The translations under genes and the position numbers were made by a program. Shown here piece by piece: positions 1 through 7,034 of a DNA stretch of 64,000 bases. Numbering within the stretch: position 1 is the stretch's first letter; each line of letters opens with the position of its first letter. The DNA lies in contig JAPPIG010000025.1 of assembly GCA_028820635.1 (NCBI GenBank), positions 60,625-124,624 on the forward strand, read 5' to 3'. The notes below the pieces were generated by a model. It was not told the origin of the DNA, did no database searches, and saw only the letters and a list, made by a program, of their open reading frames with translations. Origin of the DNA: Candidatus Poribacteria bacterium. Lineage in GTDB: Bacteria; Poribacteria; WGA-4E; WGA-3G.

Positions 1-216
1 CATCACCATGAACCCGAGGAAACGTATTATGTCATCAGTGGTAACGGACACATGCAGATTGACGATTGCGAAGCAGAACTCTGTCCCGGTTCAGCAGTCT
101 ACATTCCACCTAATGCTAAGCATACCGTCCGTTGCACTGGAAACGAACCGCTGGTTTTTATATTCACCTTTGCACGCGATTCTTTCGACCAAATTGTTTA
201 CAATTTTGATGCGTAA
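1..216 (+). CDS. Cupin-domain protein, C-terminal part
   Basis: The gene is cut by the left edge of the window. The frame beginning at base 1 is open for 71 codons to the TAA at 214-216. It starts with HHHEPEETYYVISGNG, which fits cupin motif 1 (HxH, then E, then G six residues later). It continues with IPPNAKHTV, which fits motif 2 (P, then the third metal-binding His). The fragment is therefore the metal-binding core of a small single-domain cupin beta-barrel (Cupin_2 type). The substrate cannot be told; such proteins range from isomerases to dioxygenases and sensors. An overlapping longer frame starting at base 8 has no recognisable motif and is a shadow. Confidence 0.8.
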   Translation, partial: HHHEPEETYYVISGNGHMQIDDCEAELCPGSAVYIPPNAKHTVRCTGNEPLVFIFTFARDSFDQIVYNFDA

Positions 217-265
217 TAGTGTGTTACAAGCAACTTAAGTTTTCACGATTGAGGTAATCATTGGA

Positions 266-1252
266 ATGTCAACATCAAAAACAGCAGATATGAAACCGAT
301 TATTTCTAACGCAGAAGCAAGCCTCTTTGATATAGGTGACGGTATCACCTATTTTGAACTACATGGTAAATTGAACATTATAGAGGATAGCATGTTAGCG
401 ATTCTCGATTCTGCGCTGGACGAGGTAGAAACGAATTATTCAGGTATGGTACTCGGCACGGAAGCGGGCAATTTTTCGGTAGGACTCAACCTCATTCTTT
501 TACTTGAACGTGCCCAAAGTAAAGATTGGGATGCAATTTCAAACACCCTTAGAAATTTGCAGAAGGTTTGCACTCGGCTACGTCTTTCAACAAAACCTGT
601 CGTGGCAGCAACGGTTGGCATGGCACTCGGTGGAGGATGTGAACTTGCATTTGGTGCAGATGCAGTACAGGCTTTCACCGACAGCAAACTTGGACTTGTT
701 GAACTTCGCGTTGGACTGATCCCGGGCGGTGGTGGAACTACTGAGATGGCGTTTCGGTGTTTAGAAGGTCAACAGACATCATCACCAATTCAGCAGCTAC
801 TTGCACCTGTCCAGACAACAATTGAGACTATTCGTCAAGCGAAGGTTTCGCAAAATGCTGCAGATGCAGTAGAGCTGGGGTATCTTCGTAAAACTGACCT
901 TATCTCAACCAAAAGAGACAATCAACTTCAAGATGCTAAACAATCAGTCCTCTCACTTTTGGATGGTTATCAATCACCCCAACCCCGTCAGGTATTTGTG
1001 TTAGGAGAAGAAGGGATTAACTACCTAAAACAACAGTTTCAGGAATTAAGGCAAGCTGACACCATCAACGATTATGAGCAATCTCTTGCCGAGAAATTGG
1101 CTTATGTGTTCTGTGGAGGTATGCTTTCAGCACCACAGTATGCCGCTGAACAGGACCTGCTTGACCTTGAACACGAGGTATTTCTCAGTCTCTGTAGCGA
1201 ACCGAAGACTCATGCAATGATTGAATCTACTCTCAAAAAAGGCAAAAAATAA
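266..1252 (+). CDS. Stand-alone crotonase domain like the C-terminal part of FadN
   Basis: A 328-residue enoyl-CoA hydratase/isomerase-fold protein. The crotonase signature is visible around residues 112-150: KPVVAATVGMALGGGCELA supplies the oxyanion-hole glycines, followed by GLVELRVGLIPGGGG. The N-terminal EASLFDIGDGITYFELHG and the C-terminal LDLEHEVFLSLCSEPKT align, from memory of the family, with the C-terminal half of Bacillus FadN, a two-domain 3-hydroxyacyl-CoA dehydrogenase/hydratase of about 790 residues. No NAD-binding dehydrogenase domain is present, and the frame just upstream is closed by the end of the cupin gene. A separate dehydrogenase subunit elsewhere, or a repurposed acyl-CoA-binding protein, are both possible. 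The ATG follows a GAGG motif; the family call is firm, the exact reaction is not. Confidence 0.85.
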   Translation: MSTSKTADMKPIISNAEASLFDIGDGITYFELHGKLNIIEDSMLAILDSALDEVETNYSGMVLGTEAGNFSVGLNLILLLERAQSKDWDAISNTLRNLQKVCTRLRLSTKPVVAATVGMALGGGCELAFGADAVQAFTDSKLGLVELRVGLIPGGGGTTEMAFRCLEGQQTSSPIQQLLAPVQTTIETIRQAKVSQNAADAVELGYLRKTDLISTKRDNQLQDAKQSVLSLLDGYQSPQPRQVFVLGEEGINYLKQQFQELRQADTINDYEQSLAEKLAYVFCGGMLSAPQYAAEQDLLDLEHEVFLSLCSEPKTHAMIESTLKKGKK

Positions 1253-1311
1253 AAACCCAATTATCGTAAATATTGAACATTTAGATAAAACCCAATAATT
1301 GAGGAAAAAGT

Positions 1312-2373
1312 ATGCAATCTCACTTATATCTCTCCATTGCAGGAGAAAACAGAATCGCCATTTATACCTTTGATGTTTCTGATGGAGCGATTGAGTTCCA
1401 AGAAGATGTTAACGTGAGCGGTTCACCCGGTCCTTTAACGCTCTCCCCTTGTGGCAACTATCTGTATGCAGGACTTCGATCCAGCCGAGAAATTTCAACT
1501 TTTCGTATTGATGAAAAGAGTAAGCAACTCACACTCTTGAAAACAATTTCACTTGATGCGGATACATGCTACATTGCAACCGACAAAACGGGGAAATATT
1601 TGCTTTCTGCGTATTACGGTGCGGGTAAAGTTACCGTGCATGCCATAGGGGACGATAAAACTGCCCAAGATGAACTGATCCAAACCGTCGAAACAGCACC
1701 GCACGCGCACTATATTGAGACGGATGTATCAAACCGTTTTGCTTTTGTCCCACACACCGTTCCCGCAAATGCTATCTATCAGTTTCATTTCGATCCGGAT
1801 ACAGGTATACTGACTGAAAACCCATTTGGGAATTCAAATCCAGATGAGCCAGTCGGACCTCGCCACTACTGCGAACATCCTAACAAACCGATCTTCTATT
1901 TTTCAAATGAACAGGGGTCAAGCGTATCTGCTTACAACCTTCAGAAAGGAGATCCAGAAGCCTCAATCTCAAAGTCAGGAGATCCTGATTATACCGTTCA
2001 CGATGCGCCAGGTCTATTGTGGGAGTTCCAAACACTTTCTACCCTCCCCGCGGATTTTGATGAGCATAATAGCTGCGCACAAATCCACATTGACCCACAA
2101 GGCAAGTTCCTTTATGTTACAAATCGTGGGCATGACAGTATTGCAATGTTTTCAATTGATGAAGAGAGTGGAGAATTAACCGCTTTAGGACAGCAACTGA
2201 CGGAACCCACACCGCGAGTTTTTAACATTGATGAAACTGGTAATTTCCTATTTGCTGGTGGACAAGGATCCGGCAAACTTGCTACGTACCGTATTGATCG
2301 GGAAAATGGTGTTCTTGCACCGCTTGAAACTTATGAAGTAGGTGAAAACCCGATGTGGGTGCTTTTTGTGTAG
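1312..2373 (+). CDS. Lactonase, 6-phosphogluconolactonase-like beta-propeller
   Basis: A 353-residue protein of the YbhE/cycloisomerase-2 lactonase family, a seven-bladed propeller. Each blade shows the pattern of a variable strand followed by G.YLY or GKFLYVTNRGHDSIAMF. The residues PHAHYIETDVSNRF and GKFLYVTNRGHDSI correspond to the two most conserved blades. Members hydrolyse 6-phosphogluconolactone or other sugar lactones in the cytosol. There is no signal peptide. The ATG has a GAGGAAAA motif eight bases upstream. The preceding crotonase gene ends 59 bases earlier, so co-transcription is possible. The gene is convergent with the selenoprotein gene that follows. Lactonase substrate remains open. 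Confidence 0.85.
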   Translation: MQSHLYLSIAGENRIAIYTFDVSDGAIEFQEDVNVSGSPGPLTLSPCGNYLYAGLRSSREISTFRIDEKSKQLTLLKTISLDADTCYIATDKTGKYLLSAYYGAGKVTVHAIGDDKTAQDELIQTVETAPHAHYIETDVSNRFAFVPHTVPANAIYQFHFDPDTGILTENPFGNSNPDEPVGPRHYCEHPNKPIFYFSNEQGSSVSAYNLQKGDPEASISKSGDPDYTVHDAPGLLWEFQTLSTLPADFDEHNSCAQIHIDPQGKFLYVTNRGHDSIAMFSIDEESGELTALGQQLTEPTPRVFNIDETGNFLFAGGQGSGKLATYRIDRENGVLAPLETYEVGENPMWVLFV

Positions 2374-2464
2374 AAAACGTAGAGAAGCATAATGTGATTT
2401 TCCTTGGGCATGTGGAGTTTGCGATGGAATGTCACAAGATTTCCACAACATGTTTCGGTTTAAA

Positions 2465-2502
2465 TAAAAAATGGGCATGGTAATTACTACCAATACCCAT
2501 TA
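2465..2502 (-). terminator. Intrinsic terminator of the SelW-like gene
   Basis: Read on the minus strand, an imperfect hairpin (ATGGG and TGGTA arms pairing with TACCA and CCCAT, positions 2471-2500) is followed by a six-T run (A run at 2465-2470 on the plus strand). It lies just beyond the stop at 2510. The plus strand reading also folds and could serve the lactonase gene, but lacks a clean T tract. Confidence 0.6.
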
Positions 2503-2509
2503 CATTTTA

Positions 2510-2740
2510 TTATACTTTGTCAATCGCTGTGGTGATCTGTTCTGGTGTCGGAAATTGTCGTGTCTCTAACTTGGAGTAGAGCAATTCATCATTTAGGTAT
2601 ACTTCAAAAGCACCACCACTACTTTCAACAAGTTTCACATCTTTAACCTGACCACTATATTTGTTTTTCAAGGCTTTTGCCAAACTGGCTGCCCGTGGTT
2701 GATAGTTTCAAGAAGTGCAATACTCTATTCTAATGTCCAT
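2510..2740 (-). CDS. SelW-like (Rdx family) selenoprotein, in-frame UGA read as Sec
   Basis: The minus-strand frame from ATG 2740 encodes 76 residues with one in-frame TGA at codon 11 (2708-2710). The context is MDIRIEYCTS-U-NYQPRAASLAKAL, so UGA occupies the second redox position of the CxxU motif that defines the SelW/SelT/SelH (Rdx) thioredoxin-like family. The second half contains GGAFEVYLNDELLYSKLETRQFP, the conserved C-terminal motif of the family. An AGGAGG ribosome site (2752-2757) precedes the ATG by 11 bases. Full family length is reached only if UGA is decoded. A hairpin at bacterial SECIS distance follows the codon, and an intrinsic terminator follows the stop. Likely role: small redox protein. 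A nonsense-mutated Cys homologue is the alternative, but the UGA position and intact frame argue against it. Confidence 0.85.
2672..2693 (-). promoter_or_regulatory. Candidate bacterial SECIS hairpin for SelW-like gene
   Basis: Downstream of the UGA codon the minus-strand RNA can form GGC / GCC (3 bp), a small internal loop, then GCCA / UGGC (4 bp) closed by the triloop GUU. Twenty-two bases separate UGA from the first loop base, a G. Known bSECIS elements place a conserved loop G roughly 16-37 bases after UGA, so the geometry fits. The stem is short and the fold was made by eye. Confidence 0.6.
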
Positions 2741-2830
2741 TTGGTATATATCCTCCTAATTTGAAAGGAATTCTCATTAATTTTACCAGAATTTGTGAGA
2801 AATTTCAAGTTTTTTCTCTTTAAAATAGGG

Positions 2831-2859
2831 GTGACATTTCTTATTGTGTGTGGTATGCT
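2831..2859 (+). promoter_or_regulatory. Sigma-70-like promoter for the LamG gene
   Basis: GTGACA at 2831-2836 and TATGCT at 2854-2859 are separated by 17 bases and lie about 60 bases upstream of the LamG start at 2921. Both hexamers are one or two changes from consensus. Confidence 0.45.
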
Positions 2860-2920
2860 TAACTTCAATTTCAACGATTGTCGGAAATCTTAACCAGAGT
2901 TAATAATGGAGGTAGATATC

Positions 2921-3709
2921 ATGAAACGCTTGTTATATATTTTCGTGTGGGTATTCTCTGTTCTGTTTTTTGTCAGTTTTTCGCTACCAACAGCGTTTGG
3001 GCAGAATGAGAAGGAAGAGGATTTGATTGGACATTGGACTTTTGAAAAAGGGGATGAACTGAAAGACCTTACAAATCATTTTGGTGATATTGAACTCAAA
3101 GGTGCACAAGTCAAAGATGGCAAATTGCACATCGGTGATAATAAATGGGCAATGACGACTGGATACAAAGGTCCGGACATTGGTCCCGATAAAACTCTGG
3201 TAACATGGCTCTATTTGGACGACCTCAACGTCAGGAGAGGCGCGACACTTGCAGTGAATAAAAGCAGTGGAGACACATTTGATGCTATTGTCTATGCCGA
3301 ACGGCAAGAGCGGCGATGGATGGCAGGTAGTAGCCACTTTAGACGCACACAGGATGCTGTTCCTGGCTTTGAAGAAAAAGAAAGAGGTAAACTTATTCAG
3401 TTGGCAATCTCCTATGAAGATGATGGCGGCAACGCGAAGATTATGATATACCGTAATGGAGACATAATTGGAGACTATACACAAGGACCAATTAGGTCAT
3501 GGACAGCAGGCGATGTGGAAGCACTTTTCGGTCCACGCGCTCTCATCGGTGGTACAGCTTACGGTTGGGTAGTCGCACGTGTTGAAGATGCCAGAATCTA
3601 TAACGCTGTTCTGAGTGAAAAGGAAATTAACAACTTGGAAGCGGATACACTTGATGTGGAAGCACGCGGTAAACTTGCCGCGACGTGGGCTGCCATAAAA
3701 AACAGATAA
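2921..3709 (+). CDS. Secreted LamG-like protein with conserved C-terminal tail
   Basis: A 262-residue concanavalin A-like (LamG/Laminin_G_3 type) jelly-roll protein. The start chosen is ATG 2921, because GGAGG at 2908-2912 sits eight bases upstream; an in-frame ATG at 2906 overlaps that site. A signal peptide runs MKRLLYIFVW...AFGQ. The mature protein begins with LIGHWTFEKGDELKDLTN, the usual opening strand (hWxF...DxTN). It ends with VEDARIYNAVLSEKEINNL, the usual closing strand, followed by a tail ARGKLAATWAAIKNR. The same tail type ends two other LamG genes here. Likely carbohydrate or protein binding outside the cytoplasm. A strong hairpin follows the gene. Confidence 0.8.
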   Translation: MKRLLYIFVWVFSVLFFVSFSLPTAFGQNEKEEDLIGHWTFEKGDELKDLTNHFGDIELKGAQVKDGKLHIGDNKWAMTTGYKGPDIGPDKTLVTWLYLDDLNVRRGATLAVNKSSGDTFDAIVYAERQERRWMAGSSHFRRTQDAVPGFEEKERGKLIQLAISYEDDGGNAKIMIYRNGDIIGDYTQGPIRSWTAGDVEALFGPRALIGGTAYGWVVARVEDARIYNAVLSEKEINNLEADTLDVEARGKLAATWAAIKNR

Positions 3710-3720
3710 ACACTTACTTG

Positions 3721-3745
3721 TCGGCGCGCTTACAAAGCGCGCCGA
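3721..3745 (+). terminator. Strong hairpin terminator after the LamG gene
   Basis: TCGGCGCGCTT, loop ACA, AAGCGCGCCGA: an 11-bp perfect GC-rich stem followed by TTAACTTT. It falls 12 bases after the LamG stop. Its position inside a longer open frame shows that the next gene starts downstream of it, not at 3685. Confidence 0.7.
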
Positions 3746-3768
3746 TTAACTTTAAGGATATTCTAAAT

Positions 3769-5295
3769 TTGAACAATTTCCGTGTACTTGACGCAGGTAC
3801 AGAACTATTCATTGATGATGAATTGATTGCCTTTAAGCGCGGGGTAAAACGCACATTACATCCATGTGTAAAGCATGAAGTCCCCGTGCTTGAACCTGAT
3901 CCTGACAACCCTTGGGAACACGGAGGTCCTGACCAATCCAGACGCGTTCATCTGTACGGCACTACAATGTATGATGCAGCGTACGGCAAATATCGCATGT
4001 GGTATATGTGTCGTATGGGACCGCACTGGCGGTTTAAGGCGAATGAGATTCCTGGGCTATACGTGTCACGTCCAGATCGAAATCCATCAACATATAGAGG
4101 AAAAACACAGGATGCTTACGGGCGCAAGTTTGTGGAGAATGATCGCGGTGATCTCACCTGTTATGCTGAAAGTGATGACGGATTGACGTGGACAAAACCG
4201 AATCTCGGTCTTTTTGAATTCAACGGAAACCCAAATAACAACATCGTGTGGGACCTGCACGGTGCTTGTGTATTTCGTGATGACGATGAATCTGACCCGC
4301 AGAAAAGATATAAGATGATCGGATTTTGTCGACGGTATCGTAATGTATTCCTACTTACATCACCTGATGGTATCCGTTGGGATGACTCGGACTATTTGGA
4401 ACCAGTTGCAGACCGAAACAACGAAGGTGCATTCAATGTAATCTATGATGACAAAACCTCTCTGTTTCGTGCTTACGCGCTGATACGGGGTAACGACAAA
4501 GATGCGCGACGCATGATAGCATATACCGAAAGTCCTGCATTGGAGGGACCGTGGAAACCGCTTGAACCAATGTTCGGTGCAACCGATGAGGATGACGAAA
4601 TTGGTGTAGAGAGGTATGGTGCAGATCGTGCAGAAATTCACAATATGTCAGGTTTTCTTTATCACAATATCTATATTGGTGTCGCTGGGGTGTTGTATGT
4701 GACAGGACCTGGCGCGGCGGAGCATGAGATTCCCGTTGATGGTCCGATTGACGCGCAACTGATTTGCAGCAGAGATGGTTTCAATTGGGACTATCCTGAC
4801 TCAGATCGTACGCCTGTTATTCCACGCGGTGAAAGCGGCACTTATGATACCGGTATGATTATGGGTACTGCCACACAACCGATCATCACTGACGATGAAA
4901 TTCACTGGTATTATACTGGGACAGAGCATACCCACGGTGCTATGATGAAAGACAGGCACAAGGCAATTGGACTTGCCAAATGGCGATTAGATGGTTTTGT
5001 TTCTCTTGATGCTGATGAAACTGAAGGGGTTGTTGAAACTGTGCCGTTGCGAATGCCAAACGGTACGCTTGAAATTAATGCAGATGCAAGTGGGGGTCAG
5101 GTTGGTGTTGAGGTGCTGACGGCTGATGGAAAGGTTCAATCCGGATTTTCACTTGACGATTGCGTTCCGTTGACAAAGGATAAAATACATCATACAGTGC
5201 AATGGACATCCGCTAAGTTAGTGGATGCAGAGCAACCGCTAAGACTTCGTTTTGTGTTAAACCGTGCGCGACTTTATGCTTTTCGTATTGCGTAG
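3769..5295 (+). CDS. Beta-propeller glycosidase-like protein (GH32/GH43-type fold)
   Basis: About 508 residues from a TTG start at 3769, chosen because AAGGA at 3754-3758 precedes it and because a terminator hairpin occupies 3721-3745. The protein carries repeated propeller-blade motifs: KYRMWYMCR, YAESDDGLTWTKPNLG, LTSPDGIRWDDS, AYTESPALEGPWKP, CSRDGFNWDYPD and WYYTGTEHTHG. Such SxDGxxW blades are typical of the five-bladed propellers of glycoside hydrolase families 32, 43 and relatives, and of uncharacterised poribacterial and planctomycete homologues. The C-terminal 90 residues look like an accessory beta-sandwich. No signal peptide is seen from this start. The catalytic acids cannot be assigned by eye, so enzymatic activity is inference. 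Confidence 0.65.
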   Translation: MNNFRVLDAGTELFIDDELIAFKRGVKRTLHPCVKHEVPVLEPDPDNPWEHGGPDQSRRVHLYGTTMYDAAYGKYRMWYMCRMGPHWRFKANEIPGLYVSRPDRNPSTYRGKTQDAYGRKFVENDRGDLTCYAESDDGLTWTKPNLGLFEFNGNPNNNIVWDLHGACVFRDDDESDPQKRYKMIGFCRRYRNVFLLTSPDGIRWDDSDYLEPVADRNNEGAFNVIYDDKTSLFRAYALIRGNDKDARRMIAYTESPALEGPWKPLEPMFGATDEDDEIGVERYGADRAEIHNMSGFLYHNIYIGVAGVLYVTGPGAAEHEIPVDGPIDAQLICSRDGFNWDYPDSDRTPVIPRGESGTYDTGMIMGTATQPIITDDEIHWYYTGTEHTHGAMMKDRHKAIGLAKWRLDGFVSLDADETEGVVETVPLRMPNGTLEINADASGGQVGVEVLTADGKVQSGFSLDDCVPLTKDKIHHTVQWTSAKLVDAEQPLRLRFVLNRARLYAFRIA

Positions 5296-5328
5296 CTGCT
5301 TTTGGATTAAACATAGGAGTTAAAAAGG

Positions 5329-5742
5329 ATGAGACACACCACGCGAATTGAACTCATAAATCAATATGATCTGGTAGCAGTAAAGTTAGGCGTTATGAAT
5401 GTTGAAGAAGTACGTCGACTCACAGTCACAGATGCCCTCGTTGATACCGGTGCAACGGGACTCTGCCTACCGACATCACTCATTGAACGGCTCGGTCTCA
5501 CACCTATTAAAACGGTGCGAGCACGCGCTGCCACTGGTATCATTGACCGTATCCTCTATTCAGCAGTAGAATTCACGATATTGGAACGCACGAGTCTAAT
5601 GCAGATCACTGATCTACCCGAAGGCTCCCCTGTTCTCGTCGGGCACATGGTCCTGGAACATCTTGATCTCTGTCTTGACATTAAGAAGGGACTAATTTAT
5701 AACCCAGCACATGATGGTGAGTGGATTACAGAAATTCTCTAA
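5329..5742 (+). CDS. Retropepsin-like clan AA aspartic protease
   Basis: A 137-residue single-domain protein with the catalytic motif ALVDTGATGLCLP (Asp in DTGAT) near residue 40 and a flap-like ARAATGIIDRILY segment. GSPVLVGHMVLEHLDLCLD near the C terminus is the hydrophobic-hydrophobic-Gly strand that completes the retropepsin fold. Such proteins act as homodimers, each monomer giving one Asp. There is no signal peptide. AGGAGT followed by AAAAAGG precedes the ATG. The preceding gene ends 33 bases upstream, so the two may be co-transcribed. The biological target is unknown. Confidence 0.8.
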   Translation: MRHTTRIELINQYDLVAVKLGVMNVEEVRRLTVTDALVDTGATGLCLPTSLIERLGLTPIKTVRARAATGIIDRILYSAVEFTILERTSLMQITDLPEGSPVLVGHMVLEHLDLCLDIKKGLIYNPAHDGEWITEIL

Positions 5743-5759
5743 CAGTCGATCTGACATGA

Positions 5760-6351
5760 TCATTGCCCTATGTTCGGGTCTAATTCCTTCGTCTTATCAA
5801 AATCCACTTTTGCTGCTTCCTTTTGCCCAAGTGCCTCTTTGCGAGTCCTCGTGCATGGTAGTAGTATGCTTTTTGAGGATTGATCTGAATAGCTTTGTCA
5901 AAATCAGTTATTGCTTTTTTATATAAACGCTGCGTTTTCTCCAAATTTCCTCGTTTAGATTCAAAATTACCAAAAAACATCTTCACATTCCCCCGATTAT
6001 TATAAATGTTGGCATCTTCCGGATTAATTTTAATCGCCTTATCAAAGTCGACTATTGCCCCATGATAGTCACCAAGCTTGTATTTCGCTGTTCCTCGAGA
6101 GTTGTAAGGTTCAGCATCTTCAGGTGTGAGTTTTATAGATTTATCAAAGTCAGTTATTGCTTCTTTATAGTCCTTTCGTAGCAATTTTACAACGCCTCGA
6201 CTATGGATTGCTTTGGCTGCGGTATCTTCAAAGCCAAGTGTTATCCCTGTTTGAAAGCCGTTTCTAAGTCGGTTATTGCACCTTCGTGATCACCAAGTAG
6301 CAACTTTGTCTCTCCACGGTAAAGGTAAGCGTGCATAAAGTCAGGATTCAA
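5760..6351 (-). pseudogene. TPR-repeat protein gene with two frameshifts
   Basis: Tetratricopeptide repeats are readable across the whole interval, but in different frames. Upstream (about 6351-6241) reads NPDFMHAYLYRGETKLLLG and DHEGAITDLETAFKQG. One extra G near 6240 would join this to ITLGFEDTAAKAIHSRGVVKL in the next frame, which continues through three repeats of the form AITDFDKSIKLTPEDAEPYNSRG to about 5830. There the best continuation (KEALGQKEAAKVDFDKTKELDPN, stop at 5760) is again in another frame. The 5' end has no good start, since a TGA lies directly upstream of the first readable repeat. This looks like a decaying or truncated gene; sequencing indels are the alternative. Confidence 0.65.
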
Positions 6352-6374
6352 TCAGACTATGTAAAGTAAACCTC

Positions 6375-6732
6375 TACGATTTCCAGGGTTATTCAGTTTT
6401 AAGAGTTTTCTGGTATTGAGATTTACTGAAAGTTAATATTCATAAACATGAACATTGTTCTTTAGTCCCGCTGAATGCCATACGCGCATTCATAGCGTTG
6501 ATTTGGTAGGGACGATATGTTAAGTCTTCTATGCCGTTCCTACGGAACTCAAGAGGCGGTGGGTAACATTTTCTATAAACATATCGTCCCTACGGGACTA
6601 AAGAAATTACCGAAATATTTATTTAATCTTCATACGGGACTAAAGACACGGACAAGATGGCAACAGATAAAATTAACGTTATAGAAAAAAAACACCAAAA
6701 ATATTGAAAACTGAATAACCCTGTACGATTTC
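6375..6732. mobile_element. MITE-like element with 17-bp TIRs and 9-bp target duplication
   Basis: CAGGGTTATTCAGTTTT at 6384-6400 is perfectly inverted at 6707-6723. The 340-bp element is flanked by the direct repeat TACGATTTC (6375-6383 and 6724-6732). It holds no gene, only short palindromes such as the paired 'catatcgtccctac' type modules. TIRs that begin CAGGG and a 9-bp duplication match what is known of ISAs1-family insertion. The same terminus recurs at 63909 at the right edge of the window. Confidence 0.8.
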
Positions 6733-6858
6733 AGAGGCATTCAGTTGTCGGGCAGGACTCTTGTCCGAGGGTTTGTAACTCCGAATTCTTTGTAGGGCGA
6801 GCCCCTGGTCGCGATACTGTAAAAAATTTTGAGAAAAACTTGAAAACTGAATGGCTCT
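6732..6858. mobile_element. Second MITE-like element abutting the first
   Basis: Inverted termini CAGAGGCATTCAGTTGTC (6732) and, on the other strand, AGAGCCATTCAGTTTTC (ending 6858) bound about 126 bp. TACGATTTC before it and TATGATTTT after it are nearly identical, so it looks like a second insertion into the same target. No coding potential. Confidence 0.65.
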
Positions 6859-7034
6859 ACTATGATTTTATCAAAGAAAACAAAAGCTGATCCAATGCAT
6901 ATCATTGCTACAAACTAAAAGGAATAGTAAATTCCTCGGACAAAAAGATTAAACAGGAATTCTATAGATTGCGTTATATACTTAACAGATCGAAAACCCT
7001 ACAATTCCGTTATCCAAATCAAATAGAGACATAA
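6859..7034. other. Intergenic leader before the DUF5916 gene
   Basis: About 175 bases, AT-rich. No repeat of the local families, no convincing promoter hexamers and no strong ribosome site were found. GAGACATAA just before the ATG at 7035 is the only purine-rich stretch. Confidence 0.4.

Noticed and set aside
8..238. 76-residue open frame over the cupin fragment
   Set aside because: It overlaps the clear cupin reading in frame 1 and has no motif or ribosome site.
2708..2710. General UGA-to-Trp recoding
   Set aside because: TGA ends other genes here normally, and the two in-frame TGAs both fall on Cys positions, not Trp.
2984..3484. 166-residue antisense frame in the LamG gene
   Set aside because: Fully contained in a well-supported LamG coding sequence and without any recognisable domain.
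3685..3768. Upstream ATG extension of the glycosidase-like gene
   Set aside because: It overlaps the previous gene's end and a strong terminator hairpin; TTG 3769 has a ribosome site.
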